DNA of 64,000 nucleotides from Pseudophaeobacter sp965641885 (GCA_965641885.1 OZ282574.1:310001-374000), one strand, 5' to 3'. Counted from the stretch's first letter, positions 26,967-35,555 are shown. Made by a program: numbers and translations. The notes: a model not told the origin generated them from the letters alone.

Positions 26967-28266
26967 AATGACGGGCGATCACCTGCGCAAGGGCGCGGGC
27001 GGGCTCTGGCAGGACGGCGCCTTCTTCGGTGAGGGCCAGTATTTCCGGAAAAGCCTGGCAGGCATCGCTCACAAGCGCGTTGAACCGTGCCTCCTGACCT
27101 GGAAACCTTTGAATGATTTCACGGCGCGGGATTTTGAACGTGCACAGGAGGGCTTCGATCATGCGCCCGCGTAATTGGTCTTCGCCCTGAAAGGCATGGC
27201 CGCGGGCGGTGGCGAGGGACCCGTTCTGAATGGTTGCGATGTAGCGGGCCGTGCTGGGGGCGTTTTGCGCGTAACCTTGCGGGAAGCGTGAGATGGCTGA
27301 GGCTCCAAGGCCAATCAGCACCTCCGATGGATCATTACTATAGCCCTGAAAGCCGCGTTTCAGGCTGCGGGCCTGGGTCAGGTCGTCGTTGGTGTGGGCA
27401 AAGGTGTCGATACCGATTGCCTGATAGCCGTCTTGCAGGCAGAGCGCGCGGGCTGTCTCAAACAGGTCCAGCCTGTCCTCCGGCCGCGGCAGAGCCTCGG
27501 AGGGGATCATTGCCTGACGCCGGATCAGGGCTGGCAGGTGCATATAGGCATAAAGCGTCACCCTGTCCGGGGCGAGGGACAGAATGCTTTGGGTGCTTTG
27601 GCTGATCTGCGCCTGAGTCTGATGCGGCAGGCCAAACAACAGATCCATGCTGAGGCATTGCACACCGCTGCGTCGCAACATCTCTGCTATGGTTTGCACG
27701 CGGGTAAAATCGAGACTTCGGCCAATCGCCTGTTGCGTGGCGCTGTCAAACCCCTGCACCCCAATCGAGGCATGCGTCATACCGGCGCTGATCAGGGCCT
27801 CACAGCGGGCCAGGTCAAAGGCATTTGGGTCGATCTCGACGGAGAATTCAGCATCTGGGTTGAGGGGGGCCAAATCAGCCAGCGCCGCCGTCACCTCGCG
27901 AATCATGTTGGGCGATAAAATCGTCGGAGTGCCACCACCCCAATGCAAGCGGGATAGCGTTACCCCTTCTGGCAGATGCAATTTCAGCGACATGATCTCT
28001 TGTTTCAGCGCGTCGATATAGGCGGCAATGGGGGCATCAGACCGGGCGCCCTGGGTGCGACACATGCAAAACCAGCACAGGTTCCGACAAAAGGGGACAT
28101 GAAGATAAAGGGAAATTTGGCTTCCGGGTGGAATTGTGCTGATCCAGGACATGAAATGCCCGGGGCCTATTGTCGGGCTGAAATTTGCGACTGTAGGGTA
28201 GCTGGTATAGCGCGGCACTTTGGCATCGAATAAACCGAGCTTCGCCAATTGTGATTTCTGGCACAT
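26944..28266 (-). CDS. hemN: Oxygen-independent coproporphyrinogen III oxidase
   Basis: Radical-SAM enzyme that decarboxylates coproporphyrinogen III to protoporphyrinogen IX without oxygen. The cluster motif is CRNLCWFCMC (Cys60, 64, 67 and the additional Cys69 seen in true HemN). A GGGTPT motif for SAM binding and the HemN C-terminal domain follow. At 440 aa it is of normal length. It is divergent from fnrL, sharing a 61-bp gap with an FNR box, so it is expected to be induced at low oxygen. The final codons take part in a 19-bp tandem array. Confidence 0.94.
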   Translation of the reverse strand: MCQKSQLAKLGLFDAKVPRYTSYPTVANFSPTIGPGHFMSWISTIPPGSQISLYLHVPFCRNLCWFCMCRTQGARSDAPIAAYIDALKQEIMSLKLHLPEGVTLSRLHWGGGTPTILSPNMIREVTAALADLAPLNPDAEFSVEIDPNAFDLARCEALISAGMTHASIGVQGFDSATQQAIGRSLDFTRVQTIAEMLRRSGVQCLSMDLLFGLPHQTQAQISQSTQSILSLAPDRVTLYAYMHLPALIRRQAMIPSEALPRPEDRLDLFETARALCLQDGYQAIGIDTFAHTNDDLTQARSLKRGFQGYSNDPSEVLIGLGASAISRFPQGYAQNAPSTARYIATIQNGSLATARGHAFQGEDQLRGRMIEALLCTFKIPRREIIQRFPGQEARFNALVSDACQAFPEILALTEEGAVLPEPARALAQVIARHFDAYVAS

Positions 28267-28301
28267 ATCACTACCATAGAATGTATTCGCGCGTTAAAAC
28301 T

Positions 28302-28315
28302 TTGACTCAGATCAA
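28302..28315. promoter_or_regulatory. FNR box between hemN and fnrL
   Basis: TTGAC-TCAG-ATCAA, one mismatch from the FNR consensus TTGAT-N4-ATCAA. Its centre is about 42 bp from the hemN start codon, which fits activation of a hemN transcript with almost no leader. Towards fnrL it is only about 20 bp from the start codon, which would fit autorepression better than activation. Confidence 0.85.
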
Positions 28316-28327
28316 ACGGGACTGCTT

Positions 28328-29068
28328 ATGAATGCCCCCATACCTGCGCAGATTAGCTGCGCCGATTGTCCAATACGTCACCGTGCCGTTTGCGCACGCT
28401 GCGAGACAGACGAGCTGGAAACGCTGGAAACCATCAAGTATTATCGCAGCTTTGAGGCTGGGCAGTCGATCATCTGGTCTGGCGATGTGATGAACTTTGT
28501 CGGCTCCGTCGTTTCCGGGATCGCAACCCTGACCCAGACGATGGAGGATGGCCGCACCCAGATGGTGGGGCTTTTGTTGCCAAGCGATTTTGTCGGACGC
28601 CCAGGGCGCGAAGGTGCGGCCTATAACGTTGTGGCGACCACCGATCTGGTGATGTGTTGTTTTCGCAAAAAACCCTTTGAAGATATGATGGCAAGAACCC
28701 CGCATATCGCCCATCGCCTGCTAGAGATGACTCTGGATGAGTTGGACGCTGCGCGCGAGTGGATGCTGGTTCTGGGTCGTAAAACCGCTCGAGAAAAAAT
28801 CGCCAGCCTGTTGTCGATCATCGCGCGTCGGGACGCCTCGCTGACGCCCAATGGTGCGGTGAATACCATGACGTTTGATTTGCCCCTCACCCGCGAAGCC
28901 ATGGCGGACTACCTTGGCCTCACGCTGGAGACGGTCAGTCGCCAGATGTCCGCCCTGAAAAAAGACGGGGTGATTACGCTGGAAGGCAAGCGCCGGGTGA
29001 CCGTTCCGGACATGGGACGCCTTTTTGAGGAAGCGGGTGACGATAGCGATGGCGGCTTCCTCGGCTGA
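28328..29068 (+). CDS. fnrL: FNR/CRP-family oxygen-responsive regulator
   Basis: A 246-aa [4Fe-4S] oxygen sensor that activates microaerobic and anaerobic genes. N-terminal cysteines occur at positions 11, 14, 22 and 25 (CADC, CARC) and further Cys at MCCF near 117; these supply the cluster. A cyclic-nucleotide-binding-like fold follows. The C-terminal winged HTH contains LTLETVSRQMSALKKDGVI, with the Glu and Ser-Arg residues that read the TTGAT half-site. Targets visible here: hemN/fnrL, usp/ccoN, ccoG, and possibly the regions at 33957 and 34477. Confidence 0.95.
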   Translation: MNAPIPAQISCADCPIRHRAVCARCETDELETLETIKYYRSFEAGQSIIWSGDVMNFVGSVVSGIATLTQTMEDGRTQMVGLLLPSDFVGRPGREGAAYNVVATTDLVMCCFRKKPFEDMMARTPHIAHRLLEMTLDELDAAREWMLVLGRKTAREKIASLLSIIARRDASLTPNGAVNTMTFDLPLTREAMADYLGLTLETVSRQMSALKKDGVITLEGKRRVTVPDMGRLFEEAGDDSDGGFLG

Positions 29069-29079
29069 CGATCAATCAG

Positions 29080-29130
29080 CCCGCGCCCTGTGCTTGCCCG
29101 CGCCCTGTGCTTGCCCGCGCCCTATGAGCT
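29080..29130. repeat. 17-bp tandem repeat, three copies
   Basis: Two identical copies of CCCGCGCCCTGTGCTTG (29080-29096, 29097-29113) and a diverged third, 12 bp after the fnrL stop. The gap up to the usp stop at 29362 (about 290 bp) otherwise holds only a weak 12-bp repeat near 29319-29354 (GCGAC-based) and no gene. Confidence 0.85.
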
Positions 29131-29361
29131 GACACCCGTTAAGGTCTGCGAAGGCCTGCGCGCAGGGACGCGGCGAAGAGGCAGAGTGAACTCTGCGCAC
29201 AGATAGGGTGTGCGCAAAGCTCGATATTCTTTAAAAGCCACTACACGCATGACTGCGCTTTTACGCAGGCCACCTCATGACCGCCCGTTGGACGCAGGCC
29301 CAGAGGAGGCGGGTGCATGCGACCTACAGGGCGACTATTAGGGCGACCGGTGAGGGCGGGC

Positions 29362-30201
29362 TTAATGCGCCAAAAAGATCGGAACAGTGGCCTTTTCCAG
29401 CATATTGCGGGTGGCACCGCCCAGGATTGCCTCGCGGAACCGGGAATGCCCATAGGCCCCCATCACGATCATGTCGGCATCCATATCGGTTGCATGGCGG
29501 ATCAGGACGTCCGAGACCCGCGGCATGGTTTTGCTGAGCACGTCGATCTCACATTTCACCCCATGGCGCGTCAGCATTTGTGCCAGCATGCCACCGGGAT
29601 CAGACCGCTCTGGGCCGTGCTGTGGCGGGTCGATCACCACAATGCGCACCAAATCGGCGCCAACAAGGAAGGGCAGGGCCTTGCGAATAGAGGTCATCGC
29701 CTCAATGCTTTCATTCCAGGCGACCAAAATGGTTTTTGGCTGTCCTACAGGGGCGGCATCGTCGGGAACCACCAGTACCGGGGTGCGTCCCTCAAACAGA
29801 GCGGCTTCGACCACGGGCTCGGCCTCGACGCCTTTGCCCTCTCCATAGGGCTGACCCAGCACAACCAAATCCGAAAACCGTGCAAGACGGGCAACGTGAC
29901 GCCCCATGTCGGCAATCTGAGCAATGCCCGCATCCGTTGAAAACTGGACGCCGGATTTTTCCAGGTAGTCATTGGCATAGGTCTGCAGAGCGCTGGCGTC
30001 TTCCTTGGCGCGGGTCATGGTTTCTTGCAGAACCATGGCATTGGCACCGGCATAATAATAACCGGTCTGGGTCCGGTCGACGCCAAGGCACAGCGCTTCG
30101 GTGTGGCCATCAAAGGCTGAAGTCAAGGAAACCGCCTGGGAAAGGGGCGTCTCGGCTGTGTCCTTTGATGTCAGAACCGTCAGAATGGTTTTATATGTCA
30201 T
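29362..30201 (-). CDS. Universal stress protein, tandem UspA domains
   Basis: A 279-aa cytoplasmic protein made of two UspA folds (about 1-145 and 155-279). The second keeps the nucleotide-binding loop GAYGHSRFREAILGGATRNM (G-2x-G-9x-G-S/T type), so ATP binding is likely there; the first lacks it. It is divergent from ccoN, and the single FNR box at 30307-30320 lies between them. Co-control with the cbb3 oxidase under low oxygen is therefore likely. Confidence 0.9.
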   Translation of the reverse strand: MTYKTILTVLTSKDTAETPLSQAVSLTSAFDGHTEALCLGVDRTQTGYYYAGANAMVLQETMTRAKEDASALQTYANDYLEKSGVQFSTDAGIAQIADMGRHVARLARFSDLVVLGQPYGEGKGVEAEPVVEAALFEGRTPVLVVPDDAAPVGQPKTILVAWNESIEAMTSIRKALPFLVGADLVRIVVIDPPQHGPERSDPGGMLAQMLTRHGVKCEIDVLSKTMPRVSDVLIRHATDMDADMIVMGAYGHSRFREAILGGATRNMLEKATVPIFLAH

Positions 30202-30306
30202 GTCTTACCTCATGCTGGATGCTGGCAGAAATCCGGATCTCCAACAGGAGACTCGCTTAGTGTAGCCGTGCTTAGCAAGGTGTGTCACACTCGAATGGCA
30301 AATGTC

Positions 30307-30320
30307 TTGATGCAGATCAA
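30307..30320. promoter_or_regulatory. FNR box between usp and ccoN
   Basis: Perfect TTGAT-GCAG-ATCAA. It lies 106 bp upstream of the usp start (minus) and about 95 bp upstream of the ccoN start (plus). A TAGAAT hexamer at 30354-30359 could be the ccoN -10. Confidence 0.92.
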
Positions 30321-30414
30321 TGCGTTCACTGCACATGTTTTGCATTTACAGCATAGAATATATGGGTTCCACGCGGCGAAAAGAATCGCAGGGGACATGG
30401 TGAAGGGACGTAAG

Positions 30415-32025
30415 ATGTCTAATTATATCAAGCTGATAGCGCTTGGTCTGGTCACGCTTTTTGCGATGATCGCGACCAACTATGCGCGAGATCTGGCGTA
30501 TCAGGTGCATGCGATTATTGTCATGCTCGTGGCTGGTGGTCTGTTTCTCTATACGCTGCGCCATACAGGCGAAGCGCAGGTGGCGACTGATGGCCTGCAA
30601 AATGAATATTTTGATAGCGTTGTACGCGCCGGGGTGATTGCCACCGCCTTTTGGGGCGTTGTGGGGTTTCTCGCAGGGACGTTCATCGCTTTCCAGCTGG
30701 CATTTCCGGCGCTGAATTTTGAATGGGCGCAGGGCTTTGCCAACTTTGGCCGCCTGCGTCCTCTTCATACCTCGGCGGTGATTTTTGCCTTTGGCGGCAA
30801 TGCGCTGATCGCCACCTCGTTTTACGTGGTGCAGCGCACCTCGGCGGCGCGTCTCTGGGGCGGTAATCTGGCCTGGTTCGTGTTCTGGGGCTATCAGCTC
30901 TTTATCGTGCTGGCGGCAACCGGTTACCTGCTTGGCGGCACCCAGTCGAAAGAATACGCCGAGCCCGAATGGCATGTTGACCTGTGGTTGACCATTGTCT
31001 GGGTGGCTTATCTGGCGGTCTTCCTCGGCACCGTGATCAAGCGAAAAGAGCCGCATATCTATGTGGCCAACTGGTTCTACCTGGCCTTTATCGTGACCGT
31101 GGCGATGCTGCACCTGGTCAACAACATGACCATTCCGGTCTCCATCTGGGGCTCCAAATCGGTCATTGTCTGGTCTGGTGTGCAGGATGCCATGGTGCAG
31201 TGGTGGTACGGCCACAACGCGGTGGGCTTCTTCCTGACGGCGGGCTTCCTCGGCATGATGTATTACTTTGTGCCAAAGCAGGCCGAACGTCCCGTGTTCA
31301 GCTACAAACTGTCGATCATCCACTTCTGGGCACTGATCTTCCTGTATATCTGGGCCGGTCCGCACCACCTGCATTATACCGCGCTGCCGGACTGGGCCTC
31401 GACCCTTGGCATGGTGTTCTCGATTGTTTTGTGGATGCCCAGCTGGGGCGGCATGATCAACGGTCTGATGACGCTGTCTGGTGCCTGGGACAAGCTGCGC
31501 ACCGATCCGGTGATCCGCATGATGGTGATCTCGATCGGGTTTTACGGCATGTCGACCTTTGAAGGTCCGATGATGTCGATCCGCGCGGTGAACTCGCTGT
31601 CGCATTACACCGACTGGACCATTGGGCATGTGCATTCTGGTGCCCTTGGCTGGAACGGTATGATCACCTTTGGCGCGCTCTACTTTCTGGTGCCGGTGCT
31701 GTGGAAACGCGAACGTCTCTATAGCCTCAGCCTGGTGTCCTGGCACTTCTGGCTCGCCACCATCGGCATCATTCTCTACGCCGCCTCAATGTGGGTGACG
31801 GGGATCATGGAAGGCCTGATGTGGCGTGAAGTCGACGCCAATGGTTTCCTGGTGAACTCCTTCGCTGACACGGTTGCTGCGAAGAAACCCATGAACATTG
31901 TGCGCGGTCTTGGCGGGGTCATGTTCCTCTCCGGTGCCATCATCATGTGTTACAACCTGTGGATGACAGTCCGTAAGGCCCCGGCGAAAGAGTCGAGCCT
32001 CACGGTTGTGGTCCCGGCAGAATAA
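30415..32025 (+). CDS. ccoN: cbb3-type cytochrome c oxidase subunit I
   Basis: Catalytic subunit of the high-affinity haem-copper oxidase; about 536 aa with 12 or more membrane helices. Histidine motifs of the haem b and b3/CuB sites are visible: RPLHTSAVIFAFGG, WWYGHNAVGF, GPHHLHYTALPDW and GHVHSGALGWNG. I chose ATG 30415 (MSNYIKLIALG), with GAAGGGA just upstream; the longer frame from 30268 would run through the FNR box. First gene of ccoNOQP. Confidence 0.96.
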   Translation: MSNYIKLIALGLVTLFAMIATNYARDLAYQVHAIIVMLVAGGLFLYTLRHTGEAQVATDGLQNEYFDSVVRAGVIATAFWGVVGFLAGTFIAFQLAFPALNFEWAQGFANFGRLRPLHTSAVIFAFGGNALIATSFYVVQRTSAARLWGGNLAWFVFWGYQLFIVLAATGYLLGGTQSKEYAEPEWHVDLWLTIVWVAYLAVFLGTVIKRKEPHIYVANWFYLAFIVTVAMLHLVNNMTIPVSIWGSKSVIVWSGVQDAMVQWWYGHNAVGFFLTAGFLGMMYYFVPKQAERPVFSYKLSIIHFWALIFLYIWAGPHHLHYTALPDWASTLGMVFSIVLWMPSWGGMINGLMTLSGAWDKLRTDPVIRMMVISIGFYGMSTFEGPMMSIRAVNSLSHYTDWTIGHVHSGALGWNGMITFGALYFLVPVLWKRERLYSLSLVSWHFWLATIGIILYAASMWVTGIMEGLMWREVDANGFLVNSFADTVAAKKPMNIVRGLGGVMFLSGAIIMCYNLWMTVRKAPAKESSLTVVVPAE

Positions 32026-32038
32026 GGAGGGATGGTAT

Positions 32039-32767
32039 ATGTCAATTCTCGATAAACACAAAATCCTCGAGACCAATGCAACCCTCCTTCTGGTCTGCAG
32101 CTTTCTGGTTGTCTCCATTGGCGGGCTGGTCCAGATCGCGCCGCTGTTCTGGCTGGAAAACACCATCGAAGAGGTGGAGGGCATGCGTCCCTACACCCCT
32201 TTGGAGCTGGCTGGCCGCGACATCTACATCCGTGAAGGCTGCTACACCTGTCACAGCCAGATGATCCGCCCGATGCGCGATGAGGTCGAACGTTATGGCC
32301 ACTACTCGCTGGCGGCGGAGTCGATGTATGACCACCCCTTCCAGTGGGGATCCAAACGCACCGGGCCGGATCTGGCCCGTGTTGGCGGTCGTTACTCTGA
32401 TGAGTGGCACGTGGACCACCTGCGCAACCCGCAGGCCGTGGTGCCGGAATCGGTGATGCCGAAATATGGCTTTTTGGAAAACGCCAAGATCGACGGCAAA
32501 TACATCGGCGATCTGATGGCCGTGAATGCGATGCTGGGCACCCCCTACAGCGACGAGATGCTGGAGAGTGCTCAGGCCGACTTTAAGGTGCAGGTTGACC
32601 CCGATGGGGATTATGACGGGTTGCTTGAGCGCTATGGCGACAAGGTCAGTGTAAGAAACTTTGATGGCCAGCCCGGTGTCTCTGAGGCCGATGCGCTGAT
32701 CGCCTATCTGCAAATGCTGGGGACGCTGGTTGATTTCTCGACCTTCACCCCCGACGCAAGCCGTTAA
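32039..32767 (+). CDS. ccoO: cbb3-type cytochrome c oxidase subunit II, monohaem cytochrome c
   Basis: A 242-aa membrane-anchored cytochrome c that passes electrons to CcoN. One N-terminal helix (about 16-38), then the haem site CYTCHS and the conserved QMIRPMRDEVERYG. The Met of ESVMPKYGFL is the likely axial ligand. ATG 32039 is preceded by AAGGAGGG at 32024-32031; the earlier in-frame ATG at 32006 lies inside ccoN. Confidence 0.96.
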   Translation: MSILDKHKILETNATLLLVCSFLVVSIGGLVQIAPLFWLENTIEEVEGMRPYTPLELAGRDIYIREGCYTCHSQMIRPMRDEVERYGHYSLAAESMYDHPFQWGSKRTGPDLARVGGRYSDEWHVDHLRNPQAVVPESVMPKYGFLENAKIDGKYIGDLMAVNAMLGTPYSDEMLESAQADFKVQVDPDGDYDGLLERYGDKVSVRNFDGQPGVSEADALIAYLQMLGTLVDFSTFTPDASR

Positions 32768-32779
32768 GGAGGACAACAG

Positions 32780-32992
32780 ATGGAAATCTATACTCTTTTG
32801 CGGGAATTTGCAGACAGCTGGATGCTCTTGTTTCTGTTCTCGTTTTTTGCCTTGGTTGTTGTCTGGGTCTTTCGCCCCGGCAGCACCAAGACCTACGATG
32901 ACACGGCCAGCATTCCCTTCCGCCACGTAGACGCCCCGGCTCCGCAAGGGGACGAGGCAGTAGCCGCCGCATCCAAGGAGGCGAGGACATGA
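32780..32992 (+). CDS. ccoQ: cbb3-type cytochrome c oxidase subunit CcoQ
   Basis: A 70-aa single-helix protein (hydrophobic segment about 14-33) that stabilises the cbb3 complex. The FRPGSTKTYDDTASIPF segment is typical of CcoQ. A good Shine-Dalgarno (AAGGAGG, 32766-32772) precedes it. Its last codons overlap the start of ccoP by 4 bp. Confidence 0.9.
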   Translation: MEIYTLLREFADSWMLLFLFSFFALVVVWVFRPGSTKTYDDTASIPFRHVDAPAPQGDEAVAAASKEART

Positions 32993-33858
32993 GCAAACCC
33001 GTCAAAAAGTTCGACGACGATCCAAAAACCACCGGCCACAGCTGGGATGGGATCGAAGAGTTCGACAATCCGATGCCGCGCTGGTGGCTTTGGACTCTCT
33101 ATGCCACCATCGTCTGGGCGATTGGCTATACCATCCTCTATCCGGCCTGGCCCATGGTGAGCTCGGCAACCTCGGGGGTTTTGGGCTGGTCGACACGCGG
33201 CGATGTTGCCGCCGAGATCGCAGCTGTTGAAGAAGCCAACGCGCCGATGAATGCCAAACTTGAGGCCGCGGAGCTGACCGCGATCTCTGGCGATGCGGAA
33301 ATGGGGCCCTATGCGGTCTCGGCCGGCTCTGCTGTGTTCAAAACCTGGTGCGCCCAGTGCCACGGATCCGGGGCTGCGGGTGCCAAAGGCTATCCCAACC
33401 TGCTGGACGATGACTGGCTCTGGGGTGGGTCGGTTGAAGACATCCACCACACCGTCAGCCACGGGATTCGCAACGAGGAAAGCGACGATGCGCGCTTCTC
33501 TCAGATGCCTGCCTTTGGCCGTGATGAGCTGCTGGAGAAAGCAGAGATCGACCAGGTGGTGAACTTTGTCATGTCTCTGTCTGGTGACGCCCAGGATCCT
33601 GCGCAGGTCGCAGCAGGCGCTGTGGTGTTTGAGGACAACTGTTCTGCCTGCCACATGGAAGACGGCACCGGTGATCGCGACCAGGGCGCGCCCAACCTTG
33701 TGGATGCAATCTGGCTCTATGGCGGGGATTATGCGTCACTTAGCCAGACCGTGAACAACTCCCGCTATGGCGTGATGCCAGCCTGGAACAGCCGCCTCAC
33801 CGAGGCGCAGATCCGCGCGGTTTCGGCCTATGTGCATCAGCTGGGCGGCGGCGAATAA
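32989..33858 (+). CDS. ccoP: cbb3-type cytochrome c oxidase subunit III, dihaem cytochrome c
   Basis: A 289-aa subunit that receives electrons from soluble cytochrome c. N-terminal segment HSWDGIEEFDNPMPRWW and one membrane helix are typical. Two haem c sites follow, CAQCHG (about residue 120) and CSACHM (about 218), each with a later Met ligand (QMPAF, VMPAW). Last gene of the operon, with a terminator 32 bp downstream. Confidence 0.96.
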   Translation: MSKPVKKFDDDPKTTGHSWDGIEEFDNPMPRWWLWTLYATIVWAIGYTILYPAWPMVSSATSGVLGWSTRGDVAAEIAAVEEANAPMNAKLEAAELTAISGDAEMGPYAVSAGSAVFKTWCAQCHGSGAAGAKGYPNLLDDDWLWGGSVEDIHHTVSHGIRNEESDDARFSQMPAFGRDELLEKAEIDQVVNFVMSLSGDAQDPAQVAAGAVVFEDNCSACHMEDGTGDRDQGAPNLVDAIWLYGGDYASLSQTVNNSRYGVMPAWNSRLTEAQIRAVSAYVHQLGGGE

Positions 33859-33890
33859 GCCTCGCACGCTTTGAGCCAAAACACATATCT

Positions 33891-33922
33891 GGGGCTGCTC
33901 CTGTAGGGGCGGCCCCTTTTTT
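33891..33922 (+). terminator. Rho-independent terminator of ccoNOQP
   Basis: Eleven-base-pair stem GGGGCTGCTCC with GGGGCGGCCCC (two G-U pairs), four-base loop TGTA, followed by six T (33917-33922). Confidence 0.9.
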
Positions 33923-33956
33923 GTGCGTGGCGTTTGCGCGCATTTTTTGCCCCAAT

Positions 33957-33970
33957 TTGATCAGGGTCAA
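33957..33970 (+). promoter_or_regulatory. FNR-type box downstream of ccoP without an obvious target gene
   Basis: TTGAT-CAGG-GTCAA. The nearest downstream plus-strand gene starts almost 600 bp away. A TTAACT hexamer at 33993-33998 is where a -10 would be for a class II FNR promoter starting near 34005. Confidence 0.6.
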
Positions 33971-34103
33971 GTCAGGCTTTTGCAAAAGCTGCTTAACTGG
34001 TCTCAAGACAGAGACACACTGGCTGGCTCATCCGCTCCCACGGGGCAATGGGCAAGGCAGTATAAAGTCCCTACAGCCCGACGTGCAGGGCCATAGGGAT
34101 CAA

Positions 34104-34148
34104 GCGTCGGCTTTTTGATCTGTTCGCGCGTTTCCTGAAAAGCCGACG
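34104..34148 (+). terminator. Long inverted repeat, possible terminator of a small RNA
   Basis: Eleven-base arms GCGTCGGCTTT (34104-34114) and AAAGCCGACGC (34138-34148), with a 23-base loop, followed by a pyrimidine-rich CCTTTCTGTCTCTTT. It is the only strong hairpin between the FNR-type box at 33957 and the convergent small gene ending at 34200. The gap 33859-34199 otherwise has no supported gene. Confidence 0.5.
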
Positions 34149-34199
34149 CCCTTTCTGTCTCTTTCCCGGCCTCTGGGGGCCAGGCGCGCGTCGCAGCTC

Positions 34200-34445
34200 T
34201 TATAGCTTTTGCAGATCAATGCAGCGCACCGGCTGGTTCAGCCGATGTCCGGCAATGAGGCGCCCGGCAAATGACCGTTTGGCCCAGCCTAGCAGCTTGG
34301 CAAAACTCCCCGGCGTGCGTTCCGGAGCAGAGTAGGCGGCAGGCAGCGCGTGCCGTGATTCTGTGGCGATGGGCATATCGCGGACCCGAACACAGTCGTG
34401 GCGCGTCGCGGTCATCATGGAGCGGGCGTAGATATCGATCAGCAT
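34200..34445 (-). CDS. Small hypothetical protein (81 aa)
   Basis: Not recognised. ATG 34445 has a clear Shine-Dalgarno (AGGAGA, 7 bases before it), which favours it over the longer frame from 34547. The product is basic with an amphipathic C-terminal half (SFAKLLGWAKRSFAGRLIAG), no signal peptide and no cysteine pairs for metal. It is divergent from a LysR-type regulator, and such pairs are often regulator and target. Confidence 0.55.
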   Translation of the reverse strand: MLIDIYARSMMTATRHDCVRVRDMPIATESRHALPAAYSAPERTPGSFAKLLGWAKRSFAGRLIAGHRLNQPVRCIDLQKL

Positions 34446-34476
34446 CTTGAAATCTCCTGTGCTGGTGTTTCTGCCT

Positions 34477-34490
34477 TTGACTGTCGTCAA
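34477..34490. promoter_or_regulatory. FNR/Dnr-like inverted repeat in the lysR intergenic region
   Basis: TTGAC-TGTC-GTCAA, a perfect inverted repeat with FNR spacing but G/C at the inner positions, flanked by T and A. It could be a low-affinity FNR-family site or the site of the LysR protein. It lies between the starts at 34445 and 34546. Confidence 0.45.
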
Positions 34491-34545
34491 ATTCGGCGCA
34501 ACATGCGACTCAGGAAAAATGTAGTTATGTAAGTCTGGATTACAC

Positions 34546-35439
34546 ATGGATTGGCTGTCGATGCCGCCTCTTGCTGCTTTGCGCGCCTTTGCCGCCTATG
34601 CTGAACACGCAAACCTTGCCAAGGCAGGGGCGGCGCTAAATGTCAGTCACGCTGCCGTCAGTCAGCACCTGCGCAGTCTGGAGGACCATCTTGGCACGCA
34701 GTTGCTGGATCGCAGTGGCCGGGCTTTGGCGCTGACCCCTGAGGGCAGCCATCTGGCCCAGGCCCTGTTGCTGGGCTTTGGTGCGATGCAGTCAGCGGTG
34801 CAGGATATCAGCACGCAGGGGGCGGCGCGGCCGCTGCATATCAGCTGCACGCCGATGTTCGCCGCCAACTGGCTGATGCCGCGTCTGGCGGAATTTCGCA
34901 TGAAGCAGCCTGAAATCGATCTGGTCATTGATCCCCGGGGCGAGATTGTCGAGCTGCACCCCGGCGGCGTCGATATCGCCATTCGCTATGGCGATGGGAA
35001 ATGGGCCGGGCTGGAGGCGGAAATCCTGCTGGCCTCTCCCATGGCGGTGGTGGCGCACCCCAGCCTGCTGCAGGGGCGGACAGTGCGCAGCCCAGAGGAT
35101 TTGCTGGATTATCCCTGGCTTGAAGAACTGGGCACCACCGAGGCGGCGCATTGGCTGCGCTCACGCGGGGTGGCGGATGCGATTCGCGGCGCCAGCATCA
35201 AACTGCCGGGCAATTTGCTGATGCAGGCGGTGCGCGACGGGCAGGGCGTGGCCGTGGGGGTAAAAGATTTTGTCAGTGAGGATCTGCAGGCCGGACGACT
35301 GGTAGAGCTTTTTACCAGCAATGAAGAGCGCGGCTATCATATTGTAACGCGCCCCGGAGTGCAGCGGGCGCAGGCGCGGCTGTTTATCTCCTGGCTGCGG
35401 CGGCACAGAAAGGCGCAAGACACCGTGCCGCAGGTATAA
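34546..35439 (+). CDS. LysR-family transcriptional regulator
   Basis: A 297-aa regulator close to the GcvA-like branch. An N-terminal winged HTH (about 7-66; PPLAALRAFAAYAEHANLAK then AAVSQHLRSLEDHLG) is followed by a co-inducer-binding domain (about 93-293). The ligand cannot be predicted. It is divergent from the 81-aa gene and is followed, after 116 bp containing an FNR box, by ccoG. Confidence 0.92.
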   Translation: MDWLSMPPLAALRAFAAYAEHANLAKAGAALNVSHAAVSQHLRSLEDHLGTQLLDRSGRALALTPEGSHLAQALLLGFGAMQSAVQDISTQGAARPLHISCTPMFAANWLMPRLAEFRMKQPEIDLVIDPRGEIVELHPGGVDIAIRYGDGKWAGLEAEILLASPMAVVAHPSLLQGRTVRSPEDLLDYPWLEELGTTEAAHWLRSRGVADAIRGASIKLPGNLLMQAVRDGQGVAVGVKDFVSEDLQAGRLVELFTSNEERGYHIVTRPGVQRAQARLFISWLRRHRKAQDTVPQV

Positions 35440-35479
35440 ATACGCTTTGAGAGATAAAGATACTTGTCTGATGCTCATT

Positions 35480-35493
35480 TTGATCCACGTCAA
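35480..35493 (+). promoter_or_regulatory. FNR box upstream of ccoG
   Basis: TTGAT-CCAC-GTCAA, centred about 70 bp before the ccoG start. It matches the boxes of the other cbb3 genes and implies that assembly factors are induced together with the oxidase. Confidence 0.85.
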
Positions 35494-35555
35494 AGAGTGC
35501 ACCGGTCTCTTTTGAGAGAACTCAATCAGAGAAAAAATGAAAGTGGAGTGAGTCC

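Noticed and set aside
30346..31746. 466-codon open frame antisense to ccoN
   Set aside because: It is the reverse of a highly conserved oxidase gene, rich in His/Gln/Arg from the complementary codons, with no family motif.
33921..34118. 65-codon plus-strand ORF after the ccoP terminator
   Set aside because: It starts only a few bases after the terminator T-run, has no Shine-Dalgarno and no recognisable motif; a non-coding transcript fits the signals better.
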